DNA of 45,659 bases from Puniceicoccaceae bacterium (GTDB taxonomy: Bacteria; Verrucomicrobiota; Verrucomicrobiia; Opitutales; Coraliomargaritaceae), in assembly GCA_022448605.1 (NCBI GenBank), contig JAKVCM010000015.1, forward strand, positions 1 through 45,659, read 5' to 3'. The notes beneath the pieces were generated by a model. That model did not search any database. It worked only from the letters and a program-made list of their open reading frames with translations, and had not been told where the DNA came from. Of this stretch, positions 1-8,405 are shown piece after piece. Both the position numbers and the translations under genes were made by a program. Numbering within the stretch: position 1 is the stretch's first letter; every line of letters starts with the position of its first letter.

Positions 1-588
1 TGGGCCTTTGGTGTCCGATTGATTGGCAGTGTTAAGCCAGCTGTAAGAGCGAGACAGGTGAGTAGTGACGCCAAATCGTAAGCCAACTTTATGCGTGGCT
101 TCTTTCCACATTCCAATGAGATCCTTTTTCGGTCCCATGTTAACTGAGTTCCACTTTTGGTATTTTGAGTCCCATAGATCGAAATTGTCGTGATGTACTG
201 CGCATGGTGAAAAGTATTTAGCACCAGCTTCTTTAAAAAGTGCTAATAGTGCATCAGGATCAAAGTTCTCGGCTGTCCACATAGGGATGAAATCCTTGTA
301 GCCGAACTCAGATGGGTGACCGTATGTTTCGACGTGGTGCTTATACTCTGGTCTATTCTCCTCGTAGAGTCTGCGGGCATACCATTCGCCTTGTTCGGCG
401 ACCGAATAGGCACCCCAATGGAGATAGATGCCAAATTTAGCATCCCTAAACCAATCAGGACAATCATATTGCTTGAGCGACTCTACAGTGGCTTCGTATT
501 TTACGTCATTGCTGTCTGAAACTGCATTGCATCCAATGGTTGTAAAGGCTAACAGTAGGGCTAGGGGGAGTAGTTTTTGGGAACACAT
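1..588 (-). CDS. GH29 alpha-L-fucosidase, lipoprotein (C-terminus beyond the window)
   Basis: The first 196 codons of a GH29 alpha-L-fucosidase, which removes alpha-linked L-fucose by a retaining mechanism. The frame is open from the ATG at 588 to the window edge. The N-terminus is a lipoprotein signal: residues 3-15 are hydrophobic and a TTIGC lipobox puts the modified cysteine at residue 20, so the enzyme is probably tethered in the outer membrane or periplasm. Family motifs are 'DWFRDAKFGIYLHWGAYSV' near residue 42, then 'HHDNFDLWDSK' and 'WNSVNMGPKKDL'. The catalytic aspartate region is off the window. An AAGG lies about 13 nt upstream of the ATG. The gene is divergent from the sulfatase at 795 and shares its control region. 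The block 'GVTTHLSRSYSW' near the truncated end differs from the 'GLYYS' found here in typical GH29 enzymes, so substrate preference may differ. The family call is firm; linkage specificity cannot be read. Confidence 0.9.
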   Translation of the reverse strand, partial: MCSQKLLPLALLLAFTTIGCNAVSDSNDVKYEATVESLKQYDCPDWFRDAKFGIYLHWGAYSVAEQGEWYARRLYEENRPEYKHHVETYGHPSEFGYKDFIPMWTAENFDPDALLALFKEAGAKYFSPCAVHHDNFDLWDSKYQKWNSVNMGPKKDLIGMWKEATHKVGLRFGVTTHLSRSYSWLNTANQSDTKGP

Positions 589-675
589 TATTATACATTA
601 CCTTATTTTGTGCGACGTGGAAATATTGATTTTAGTCTATTTAATGGATATTTTAAACCAATAGGATGTCAGGCG

Positions 676-692
676 TATTTGCTAGAACAATG
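676..692. promoter_or_regulatory. Candidate operator, copy 1 of a shared motif
   Basis: The 17-mer TATTTGCTAGAACAATG matches TATTTGTTAGAATAATC at 8103-8119 in 14 of 17 positions. Both lie in divergent intergenic regions of the polysaccharide locus. The core TTGYTAGAAYAA is an imperfect inverted repeat (TTGYT / AAYAA). This copy lies between the GH29 gene ending its reading at 588 and the sulfatase starting at 795. Function is inferred only from position and repetition. Confidence 0.3.
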
Positions 693-794
693 ACACAGTA
701 AGTATTGGCCCGAACAGCCTAATGTAAAAAATAATATGTAGATCATCCAGTTTTGTCTATTAACTCTGTGAACAACCGCGTAAGCACTTCAACC

Positions 795-2636
795 ATGAAT
801 CGATTCAAACTTATCATACTTTCCTTATTCGCTGCGATCAGTTCGATGAATGCCGCGACGCAACGACCCAATATTATCGTGGTGATGACGGACGATCAGG
901 GCTACGGCGATCTTGGTTGTAATGGCAACACCGTCATTCAAACTCCGAATATCGACAAGTTGCGCGGGCAAGGTTTGCAACTAGACAACTTCCACGTGGA
1001 TCCAACTTGCGCGCCAACGCGTGCGGCTTGGATGACGGGGCGCTACTCCAATCGCGTCGGGGTGTGGCATACAGTTCAGGGACGCAATTTGCTACGTAGT
1101 CGCGAAGTGACGATGGCGGACATTTTTAGCGATAACGGTTACGCCACTGGAATCTTTGGTAAATGGCACCTAGGTGATACTTATCCATTTCGTCCCGAGG
1201 ACCGCGGCTTTCGTCACACCGTCTATCATAGCGCAGGTGGTGTTGGTCAAACGCCAGACTATTGGGGCAATGATTATTTCGACGATACTTATTGGGTGAA
1301 TGGCAAGTTAAAGCAATTTGAGGGGTTTTGCACGGACAACTGGTTTGATGAGGGCATCAAATTTATCAAAGCCAACAAGGATAAGCCGTTCTTTGCTTAC
1401 ATCGTGCCAAATGCGCCACATGGTCCGTTTTATTGCCCGGAGGAATACACGACACCCTACGAGGGTAATCCGGATGTCTCTCGTATTGAGTTCTACGGCA
1501 TGGTTACGAACATCGACGACAACATGGGCAAGCTGATGCAGGTGCTTGATGACGAAGGATTGGCCGAAAACACAATTTTAATTTATACCACCGACAATGG
1601 CACGGCAGGCGGCCTATATAAAGGGCGTGGTTTCACGGCAGGTTTGCGTGGACAAAAGGGTAGCCAATATGATGGCGGCCACCGTGTACCAATGATTATG
1701 CGATGGCCTGGGGGTAATGTTGAGGCCGGCAAGAGCGTGCCGACTCTAGCCGCACATGTCGATATGCTGCCGACCTTTATTGATCTTTGTGACCTCAAAG
1801 CGCCCGAGATTGCATTTGACGGCACGAGTATCCGCGAGCTAATTTACGGCAATAGCGATACATGGAAAGACCGCAGCCTCGTAGTAGAGTCGCAGCGTAT
1901 AGTGAATCCAGAAAAATGGCGCAAATGTGCGGTTATGACCAATCAGTGGCGCCTCATTGATGGCAAAGAACTCTATGATATTTATGTCGATCCTGGACAA
2001 GCAAAGGACGTGGCTGCCCAACACCCAGAAGTCGTCCAACGCTTGCGCAGTGATTATGAAGACTTCTGGAGCGATGTCTCCAGCGAGCATGGCATGACAA
2101 GCCACAGTATTATCGGATCCAATGAAGTATCCGTGGTCACGTTGACCTCTCACGATTGGCTGGTCGAAAATATCCCTTGGTATCAACCACATGTTATGCA
2201 AGGTGCGTTTGCCAAGCCTGGGCATTGGGCGGTAGAAGTCGCTGAGACAGGAGACTATGAAATATCGCTGCGCCGCTGGCCAGTTGAAGCGGATGCCGCT
2301 ATCAATTCTGGAAAATATGGTAAAGCCTTTAACTTCACTGAAGCTCGACTACGCGTTGCCGACATTGATACACGCATGCCGATTCCTGAAGGTGCGAAGG
2401 AAGTGACTTTCAAAGTGAAACTTGCGGCGGGTATCACTACCTTGGCACCACTATTCATTAGTGATGAGATCGAGACCGCTCCCTTTTATGCCTATGTCGC
2501 ACGTTCGCCTAAGCTAGCTTGGAACACCGCCCAGGCAATGGGTATTCCGCTTTATGATCCTACTCACGGGGCTGTGCCACCGCAGATGAAAGATCAAGAT
2601 CGAGTGAACTACAACCGCCAGAAGAAAAAGAACTAG
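795..2636 (+). CDS. S1-family sulfatase with C-terminal extension, secreted
   Basis: A 613-residue formylglycine-dependent sulfatase that hydrolyses sulfate esters, here probably on an algal glycan. The start is set at the ATG at 795, because it begins a clear signal peptide (residues 1-20, ending SSMNA) directly before '[16 protein letters not shown]'. A TTG at 753 would add 14 residues upstream of the signal. The metal-binding DD is at 33-34. The activation motif C-A-P-T-R begins at Cys72, the residue converted to formylglycine. 'GKWHLG' and 'TTDNGTAGG' supply further active-site residues. After the catalytic core there are about 170 residues, including '[20 protein letters not shown]', that resemble a beta-sandwich accessory region found in some PVC sulfatases. 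It ends 29 bp from the convergent sulfatase at 2666. Family is certain; S1 subfamily and sulfate position are not assigned. No formylglycine-generating enzyme is seen in the window. Confidence 0.92.
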   Translation: MNRFKLIILSLFAAISSMNAATQRPNIIVVMTDDQGYGDLGCNGNTVIQTPNIDKLRGQGLQLDNFHVDPTCAPTRAAWMTGRYSNRVGVWHTVQGRNLLRSREVTMADIFSDNGYATGIFGKWHLGDTYPFRPEDRGFRHTVYHSAGGVGQTPDYWGNDYFDDTYWVNGKLKQFEGFCTDNWFDEGIKFIKANKDKPFFAYIVPNAPHGPFYCPEEYTTPYEGNPDVSRIEFYGMVTNIDDNMGKLMQVLDDEGLAENTILIYTTDNGTAGGLYKGRGFTAGLRGQKGSQYDGGHRVPMIMRWPGGNVEAGKSVPTLAAHVDMLPTFIDLCDLKAPEIAFDGTSIRELIYGNSDTWKDRSLVVESQRIVNPEKWRKCAVMTNQWRLIDGKELYDIYVDPGQAKDVAAQHPEVVQRLRSDYEDFWSDVSSEHGMTSHSIIGSNEVSVVTLTSHDWLVENIPWYQPHVMQGAFAKPGHWAVEVAETGDYEISLRRWPVEADAAINSGKYGKAFNFTEARLRVADIDTRMPIPEGAKEVTFKVKLAAGITTLAPLFISDEIETAPFYAYVARSPKLAWNTAQAMGIPLYDPTHGAVPPQMKDQDRVNYNRQKKKN

Positions 2637-2665
2637 TCGTGCCGCGGTTCTTTATGCCTAATGTA

Positions 2666-4180
2666 TTACTTTTTATTTAACTTAGATAGTTTTTTTAAGA
2701 ATGTATCGGATTTATCTGCCCACTCTACGTTGCGATCAAAGGCCGTGCTGTAGCTTTGGTATTCATTATAGCTCACCGCGTCTCTATTCCAATCCGCTAG
2801 TTGTGCATCATAGTGTTGGCGCATCTGCTTTATAGCGGCGCCGTATTCGGGGTTATCCGCTTGGTTCACGAGTTCGTGAGGATCTTTACTGAGATGGTAA
2901 AGTTCATCGCTGGCTTCGAAGCCTTCGGCGGCATAGGGCCAATGGATGTATTTCATATCTTTCGTAACGATCGCGAGCGCGTGGGTGGCGGGGTGTCCCC
3001 ATACGTTTATTAAGGCAATCGTTTCGTGGATATCGGCAGTTGGGTCTTCGTATAGTGGCATCAGATCGATGCCATCCATATTCTCAGGCACTGGCAATCC
3101 TGCGAGGCTCAGTATAGTAGGTGCGAAGTCGATGTTGGAGGTTAGCGCGTCAGAGCGAAGTCGCTTACCCGAGTTTCTATGGCGCGGATCGTATATAATC
3201 AGCGGCACCTTAGTGGATTCCTGGTAAGGTAGAACTTTGGAGCCGTAACCGTGTGAGCCACAGAGAAAGCCGTTATCAGAGGTATAGACGATCACGGTAT
3301 TGTCAGTGATTCCATGCACGCTAAGAGCCTCGCGGATCATGCCGACGGCGACATCAATGGCATAAATTTGTTGATGGTAAATCGCCATAACTTCGTCGTA
3401 TCTGTCCGCGTAGCCCCAGCTTTCGAAGCGTTCGTATTGGCGATCTTGTCGGCTTTGCTTTGAGAAGTGCTTACCGTTTTCGCGCCCATAGTTGGCAGGC
3501 TTCGTGAAGGTCTTTCCATCGTAGATAGCGTCAAATCGCGGATCGGGTGTGGCTGGTTTGTGTGGTGCTTTGAAACTTATAGATAGGCAAAAGGGCTGGT
3601 CAGTTTGCGCAGCTTGAGCGATAAAGTCGCTGCCAAAGGCTCCGTAGGCTAGAGTGGAGTGCGGGTATTCGTCCGCATATTCCTTGATCGAGTTATTGGC
3701 CATGGTCTTATATTTAGTTTGGCCCTCGCCGCCGCCCCAAAAATCAAAGTCTTGTTCGGGCATCGGTAAGCGCTGGCCGTTTGGAACATCGATAATGTCG
3801 AAGCCAAACTTTCCCGCAAAGGCAGTCAGGTAACCCGCTTCACGTAGTAGCACGGGGTAGGACTTTAGCCATTTGTCCTTAGTTAGGTCGCCGTGCTGAA
3901 AATTGCAGCCAGTTTTATATTCATACATGCCCGTCATTGCGGTTGCACGTGAAGCCATACAGATGGCGGTGCTTACGTAGTGATTGTCAAAGGTGATGCC
4001 ATCAGCCGAGAGGCGGTCGAGGTTCGGTGTTTGCACTTCGATATTGCCGTAGCAACCCATTGAGTATATATTCTGATCGTCAGACATCAGGTATACTATG
4101 TTTGGCTGTTTTTCTTGCGCTTTTAGCGCTACAATTAACACCAATTGAGTCGCAAGGATGAGCAAATTGGAGAAATGCAT
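2666..4180 (-). CDS. S1-family sulfatase (C-x-A-S-R type), secreted
   Basis: A 504-residue sulfatase with a signal peptide (residues 1-21, ending LKAQ) followed by '[20 protein letters not shown]'. The activation site is C-M-A-S-R from Cys74, a permitted variant of C-x-P-x-R. '[17 protein letters not shown]' carries the second metal-binding pair and '[20 protein letters not shown]' matches the family's C-terminal half. At the place where most S1 enzymes read GKWH, this one reads GKFGFD: the lysine stays but the histidine is replaced, which could mean a different sulfate-binding pocket. It is the last gene of a three-gene minus-strand group: the GH117-like gene at 6805-8034, the beta-helix gene, then this one, with gaps of 81 and 62 bp. 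All three are probably transcribed from the divergent region near 8035-8165. Subfamily not assigned. Confidence 0.92.
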   Translation of the reverse strand: MHFSNLLILATQLVLIVALKAQEKQPNIVYLMSDDQNIYSMGCYGNIEVQTPNLDRLSADGITFDNHYVSTAICMASRATAMTGMYEYKTGCNFQHGDLTKDKWLKSYPVLLREAGYLTAFAGKFGFDIIDVPNGQRLPMPEQDFDFWGGGEGQTKYKTMANNSIKEYADEYPHSTLAYGAFGSDFIAQAAQTDQPFCLSISFKAPHKPATPDPRFDAIYDGKTFTKPANYGRENGKHFSKQSRQDRQYERFESWGYADRYDEVMAIYHQQIYAIDVAVGMIREALSVHGITDNTVIVYTSDNGFLCGSHGYGSKVLPYQESTKVPLIIYDPRHRNSGKRLRSDALTSNIDFAPTILSLAGLPVPENMDGIDLMPLYEDPTADIHETIALINVWGHPATHALAIVTKDMKYIHWPYAAEGFEASDELYHLSKDPHELVNQADNPEYGAAIKQMRQHYDAQLADWNRDAVSYNEYQSYSTAFDRNVEWADKSDTFLKKLSKLNKK

Positions 4181-4242
4181 ACTAGAATCTTTAGTGATGG
4201 ATAAAGTAGGATTTCGAAACCGCCCTACGGTAATACTTCATA

Positions 4243-6723
4243 TTAAAATGTATCGACTGCGGTAAATGATGCTACCGTTATCGCAGAACTTTTACCATAG
4301 TTATTTTGGGCGTGGCATTGGTAATAATAGGTTCGGTTCTCCTCTAGGCCGTTAAGATTTATTGAGAATTTACCAGAATGTCTGCCTGCGTAAACAATGT
4401 TCGGGGAACTTGAGTCACCTTCAGTCCACCAGTGCACCCAGACTTTAGCACCCGTACCACCATCGTTGATGCTGCCACCAATCATTGCAGACGTAGAGGT
4501 GACTTGATCTGCCGTGGAGTTAGAGATTGTGGGAGCGGCTACATTGGCATACGGCACTGTGAAAGTCCAAATGGAACCTTTTAGTGTGCCTGATGACGTT
4601 ACGGTATCTACGCGCCAATAGTAATTTCCAGGAGTGAGCCCAAGTGGGTCATAAATGTTATTGTTTAGGTTACCGACAAACTCAGATGAGGCAGTAGTGG
4701 CAGTGTCGACCGATTCATAGTTAGTTCCGAGATACACATTGTTGGATATTGCTTCCAATCCTTGAAGCCACATAAGTGAAGCAGATGCCTTTGCTGTTGT
4801 AGTTGAATCGACTGGCACGGGCATGGAAGCTCCAGTTTCCTTGGGGCCAGGAATCCAATAATTATTCGCACCATGCTCATAGGCCCCGATATCAGGAGCG
4901 CTGCCAATGTAATCATCGGTCAAACCAATTATTATTTTGCCGGTGTCGACAAGAATGGAGTTAGGGATCGGACGAAAATCTAAATTTTCTGGGTCACGCA
5001 ATAAAGTGCGAATATCGGCATTGTCCTGTTCAAAACCATTCCAGTTGTGACTAGCGATCGTGTCTCCATTATTTGTTTGATAAAATTTACGCTGCGAGGA
5101 AATTTTTTCCGCCACATTGTTATAGACTTTCGTGCCGACGCTATAGGATACAGAGTCGTCTAGTATAATGATGTCTACATTGGTCCCACCTTCCAGCGAC
5201 CCATCATTTCCAGAATCGAAGGCAGTATTATTGATACAACGATGGTTATCACCCTTAAACATTAAGGTCGTCTTTATATTATATCCAACATTATGGTGCA
5301 TAAGTCCCTTGCTTCCAGTATTACTTCCAGCTTTGTTTACTGCATCAAATCGGGATCCGTATTTGGATGAGTCGTGAAACCAGTTGTAGCCTACATTGCT
5401 ACCAGACTGAACATTAACGCTCATTTGAATCATTGCACCGTCGTTTTGCACGAGTCCAATTTTGGAAATATCGTTGAGTTCCACAAAAGGAGCCTTACTT
5501 AGATCGAGAAATTCAGAGGCGCCAGACCAGTATGAACGATTACGGCGAAATGTAGGATTGCTGCCGCGCATGTAAACTGTCCCCATCAGATTGGGTAGGT
5601 CGGCGCAGCTCCAGTCGATGTATTCAAAGCGGCAGTTTTCTATGGTATTGCTACTGCCATTCATGTAAATTGCATGCGTTTCAGCATGCGACATCGTGTT
5701 GTTATAGAACACATTATTACCGCCGCCATCAAAGTTAGTGGTCAAAGGCGCAGTATTTGTAACGCCCAGCATACGCTTGGTGCAGCTAGGGTAGCTAAAG
5801 CTACCGTTTTCGACACGAATATTATAGCTTTTGTTAAAGTTCACTGTGGTCGCGAAGAAATCAATGCCGCTGATAGTAATGTTGTTACATAAAGATCCAG
5901 TGAAGGCATGATCTTGAACTTTTGCGCGGATGTCGCCGGCTGGCGGGCCGCCGTCGGGAACCCAGAGATAAATGGCATTTGTGTTTCTATCAAAAAACCA
6001 CTCGCGAGCGGAATCTAGGAACTCGAGTTTGCCCTCTAGGAAGTAGAATTGTTCTTTGCTCTTTAGTGTCTTGACGGCATTTACATTGAATATATTGGAG
6101 CCTTTTGTGTGAGCAGTGACTTTGCGGGTATAGCTTTTAAAGCTGCCAACGTTTAACACTGCGATAGCATTTTGTATGCTAAAAGAGAGGGCTGACAGAT
6201 CGGAGTGATCGGTTACACTGTCAACCATCTCCGTTTTTCGGGTCGTTTTACTTGAATTGATGTGTGCCCAATGGCCATGCTTGTTCCAAACACTGTTGTC
6301 GTGTAGGTAAGCGTTTGGCCAGCGGGCATTGATCATTAGCTCTCGATTTTGGAAAAGTTGCCAAGGATCATTGGCTGTGTAAATCAGTTTATATATGTTG
6401 CCAGCATACTGTGACCATTTTGAAGGTAGGGCGATGGTACCGTCCATTAATACTGGCCCGTCTCCATAAGCAGTTATTGTTAGTCCTTTTTTTGAGCTCA
6501 GGTCGATTACTTCATGGTAAGTCCCGGCCTGTACATAGCAGGTATCTCCGTAGGACATTTGTGAGATAGCATGAGCGATTGTAGCATAAGCATTCGTACA
6601 GCCTGGTGCGTCACCTGCGTTGGAGTTTGAACCGTTGATGGCAACATAGACGTCAGCTGAAAATACTGCCTGCGAACAAGTAACTAAATATATTGTTAAA
6701 AATTTTTTAGCTAGTGAAAGCAT
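4243..6723 (-). CDS. Secreted right-handed beta-helix protein with two Fn3-like modules, candidate carbohydrate-active enzyme
   Basis: An 826-residue protein with a signal peptide (residues 1-23, ending VFSAD). 'VYVAINGSNSNAGDAPG' and 'YGDTCYVQAGTYHE' form the usual start of a right-handed parallel beta-helix. The middle (about 270-600) has many short N-rich strands of the PbH1 repeat type, such as 'NNITISGIDFFATTVNF' and 'NTIENCRFEYIDW'. The block 'FQNRELMINARWPNA' near residue 125 has a counterpart, 'RMRLARWPNPDE', in the GH141-like protein at 8406, so the two are probably related. The C-terminus has two beta-sandwich modules, one with 'GLTPGNYYWRVDTV' and one with 'GLEENRTYYYQCHAQN'; both are of the Fn3-like kind common in PVC bacteria. 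Glycoside hydrolases and polysaccharide lyases both use this fold, so the reaction is undetermined. Its position between a GH117-like gene and a sulfatase suggests action on the same glycan. Confidence 0.75.
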   Translation of the reverse strand: MLSLAKKFLTIYLVTCSQAVFSADVYVAINGSNSNAGDAPGCTNAYATIAHAISQMSYGDTCYVQAGTYHEVIDLSSKKGLTITAYGDGPVLMDGTIALPSKWSQYAGNIYKLIYTANDPWQLFQNRELMINARWPNAYLHDNSVWNKHGHWAHINSSKTTRKTEMVDSVTDHSDLSALSFSIQNAIAVLNVGSFKSYTRKVTAHTKGSNIFNVNAVKTLKSKEQFYFLEGKLEFLDSAREWFFDRNTNAIYLWVPDGGPPAGDIRAKVQDHAFTGSLCNNITISGIDFFATTVNFNKSYNIRVENGSFSYPSCTKRMLGVTNTAPLTTNFDGGGNNVFYNNTMSHAETHAIYMNGSSNTIENCRFEYIDWSCADLPNLMGTVYMRGSNPTFRRNRSYWSGASEFLDLSKAPFVELNDISKIGLVQNDGAMIQMSVNVQSGSNVGYNWFHDSSKYGSRFDAVNKAGSNTGSKGLMHHNVGYNIKTTLMFKGDNHRCINNTAFDSGNDGSLEGGTNVDIIILDDSVSYSVGTKVYNNVAEKISSQRKFYQTNNGDTIASHNWNGFEQDNADIRTLLRDPENLDFRPIPNSILVDTGKIIIGLTDDYIGSAPDIGAYEHGANNYWIPGPKETGASMPVPVDSTTTAKASASLMWLQGLEAISNNVYLGTNYESVDTATTASSEFVGNLNNNIYDPLGLTPGNYYWRVDTVTSSGTLKGSIWTFTVPYANVAAPTISNSTADQVTSTSAMIGGSINDGGTGAKVWVHWWTEGDSSSPNIVYAGRHSGKFSINLNGLEENRTYYYQCHAQNNYGKSSAITVASFTAVDTF

Positions 6724-6804
6724 AGAATTAATACTTATCCATTCAGCATCGATTAAATCAAACTTTCTATAATTAGGGTAGAAATCGCATTCACCTCAAT
6801 AAAG

Positions 6805-8034
6805 TCACTCAGCTACTTTCGACTTCACTGCTCGACGTCGTAGCGCTTCGGCGGGGACATTGAAGCGTGCTGGGTCTTTTAGCACATCACGAATGGTGCT
6901 GTAATGAGGAAAGGTAGTCCATTCAGTATTCTTCTTCATGCCTTGGGCGAGGTCACACTCAAAACGCACCAGAAAGTTCCAGTCCGCTCTTCCATAGTGG
7001 CAGAGACCCCATGAGAATCCTAAACCGTTATCGGGATCATCGAATTTATCTGCTATATATGCACCACCTGCGGGTGGAATATCTTCAACTGATGCCATGA
7101 CCTCAAAATTTACGCCGTCACTTGTATATTGAATAGTATCGCGTTCGGGACCTGCCCAATCAATGAGTGCCGCAATACCATCCTTGTATGGCCAGACCCA
7201 AATTTCGTGACCGCTATTAGTGACGGGATTGTATTCTGATTTTATATACGGACCTTCTGGTTGGTCGGCGACTGCAACACCCCAGCGTGAATCGGCGAAA
7301 AGCAGATCGTCTATACCGTGCCCCTTGTAGTAGAGCCAATATTTTCCCCAGCGAGGTATTATGCCGGGATCATGTATTGCTGCGCTATCCCATGAGCCTT
7401 TTTCAATAACTGTTTTTTTCCATAGAATATTGGGATTTTTAAGTTCGAATTTTCCGTCTGGTGCAGTTCGTAAAATTGGATCAGGCAATTTGGTCCATGG
7501 CCCGTCTGGTGAATCAGCTTTTGCCATACCGACTACATTAATACCGCATCCAGTCTTTGTGGAAGGATTGTGTGTCTTAGTTTCAGCTTGGTAGCACAGG
7601 TAATATTTCCCCTCGGCCACAAGAATGTTACAGGTAAAGACGCTAAAATCGTCGTAAGATCCCTGAGGGCCGCGCGTGACTGCAGGGCCTTGTTCGGTCC
7701 AGGTAATACCGTCCGGGCTCGTAGCAAACCAGATGTCAGCATCTAACCATTTCGAAGTCGTGCTTTCGTTGCGAGTATACCAAACGTAGTAAAGACCTTC
7801 GACTTGAATAATTGAGCTAGGATCGCGACGATTGACTCCTACCTCATATTCAAGTCCTTTGATTGGTTTGTATCGAAAGCGTGTGTAAAACTCACTTTGA
7901 CTGTTGATACCTTGCTGACGCAAAGTAGCAGCACTTTTAGGCTTTTCTTTATATGAACAAATCCCTGCACTTGAGGCAAAGAAACATAGGATGAATCCGA
8001 ATAGAACGTTTTTTATCGTATGTGGCGAATACAT
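6805..8034 (-). CDS. GH117-like glycoside hydrolase, secreted (first of three)
   Basis: A 409-residue five-bladed beta-propeller hydrolase. Residues 1-26 form a signal peptide. The GH117 signature is clear: 'RFRYKPIKGLEYE' then 'NRRDPSSIIQVEGLYYVWYT', with Asp71 in RRDPS, Asp222 in 'AIHDPGI' and His276 in 'NSGHEIWVWPY'. These match the positions of the two acidic residues and the histidine proposed as general acid in characterised GH117 alpha-1,3-(3,6-anhydro)-L-galactosidases; the match is by motif, not alignment. It is the first gene of the minus-strand group, divergent from the seven-gene operon. It is about as similar to classical GH117 as can be judged by eye, and lacks the extra N-terminal 'WNP.ED' segment of the two paralogues at 10592 and 11854. 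Since agar enzymes are not seen nearby, the substrate may be something other than neoagaro-oligosaccharide. Confidence 0.82.
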   Translation of the reverse strand: MYSPHTIKNVLFGFILCFFASSAGICSYKEKPKSAATLRQQGINSQSEFYTRFRYKPIKGLEYEVGVNRRDPSSIIQVEGLYYVWYTRNESTTSKWLDADIWFATSPDGITWTEQGPAVTRGPQGSYDDFSVFTCNILVAEGKYYLCYQAETKTHNPSTKTGCGINVVGMAKADSPDGPWTKLPDPILRTAPDGKFELKNPNILWKKTVIEKGSWDSAAIHDPGIIPRWGKYWLYYKGHGIDDLLFADSRWGVAVADQPEGPYIKSEYNPVTNSGHEIWVWPYKDGIAALIDWAGPERDTIQYTSDGVNFEVMASVEDIPPAGGAYIADKFDDPDNGLGFSWGLCHYGRADWNFLVRFECDLAQGMKKNTEWTTFPHYSTIRDVLKDPARFNVPAEALRRRAVKSKVAE

Positions 8035-8081
8035 ATTAGTGATTTTGTATTATACCAGAGGTTTCTATAGTCGATTATATA

Positions 8082-8094
8082 ATCATACTATGAT
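8082..8094. promoter_or_regulatory. Short perfect inverted repeat, candidate operator
   Basis: ATCATACTATGAT is an inverted repeat with 6-bp arms and one central base. It lies 48 bp upstream of the GH117-like gene on the minus strand, next to the shared motif at 8103-8119. It may be a regulator site for either or both divergent operons. A repeat this short in AT-rich DNA can arise by chance. Confidence 0.25.
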
Positions 8095-8102
8095 GATGTG
8101 AC

Positions 8103-8119
8103 TATTTGTTAGAATAATC
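8103..8119. promoter_or_regulatory. Candidate operator, copy 2 of a shared motif
   Basis: TATTTGTTAGAATAATC matches the 17-mer at 676-692 in 14 of 17 positions, and two of the three differences are C/T changes at symmetric places. It lies in the divergent region between the GH117-like gene and the seven-gene operon, just upstream of a TATAAT at 8134. Confidence 0.3.
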
Positions 8120-8133
8120 GATTTTAAAACTCG

Positions 8134-8139
8134 TATAAT
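8134..8139 (+). promoter_or_regulatory. Possible -10 element for the seven-gene operon
   Basis: A consensus TATAAT faces the operon starting at 8406. No good -35 hexamer lies 16-18 bp upstream; the nearest TTGTTA (8106-8111) is 22 bp away. That would fit an activator-dependent promoter or a chance match. If used, the operon mRNA would have a leader of about 260 nt that contains the small reading frame at 8166. Confidence 0.25.
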
Positions 8140-8165
8140 AATACCAAGTTCGAAAATTAAGGAGT

Positions 8166-8324
8166 ATGCGCGTTATTTTTTCTGCCTCTCAACGTAAATA
8201 TCCTACACACCTGCCTATCGATTTGACTATTGCACAATATGGTAAATTCAAGGCTTTCTGTTGTGAAACTTCCCGCTACCCAAACGGCCCTAATATTAGT
8301 GGCGCTCCAGACACTATTTTGTAA
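8166..8324 (+). CDS. Possible 52-residue leader or remnant reading frame
   Basis: An ATG-to-TAA frame of 52 codons lies in the divergent region upstream of the GH141-like gene. The product starts MRVIFSASQRKYPTHLPIDL and ends 'GPNISGAPDTIL'. It is not recognised as any family and has no signal peptide or membrane segment. An AAGGAG sits just one base before the ATG, which is too close for normal initiation, so translation is doubtful. It may be a leader peptide, the tail of a decayed gene (the composition looks protein-like rather than random), or chance. The rest of 8035-8405 holds only the candidate operators and promoter listed here. Confidence 0.2.
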   Translation: MRVIFSASQRKYPTHLPIDLTIAQYGKFKAFCCETSRYPNGPNISGAPDTIL

Positions 8325-8405
8325 CTTGGGGCGGAGTATAAGTCCTCTACTGTTTTTAAATTTTCTTAATTAGTAAATGTGGGCCGCTTATTGCCCCAAT
8401 ATGTT

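Noticed and set aside
753..794. TTG start for the sulfatase, 14 codons upstream
   Set aside because: It would place unrelated residues before the signal peptide that begins at the ATG at 795.
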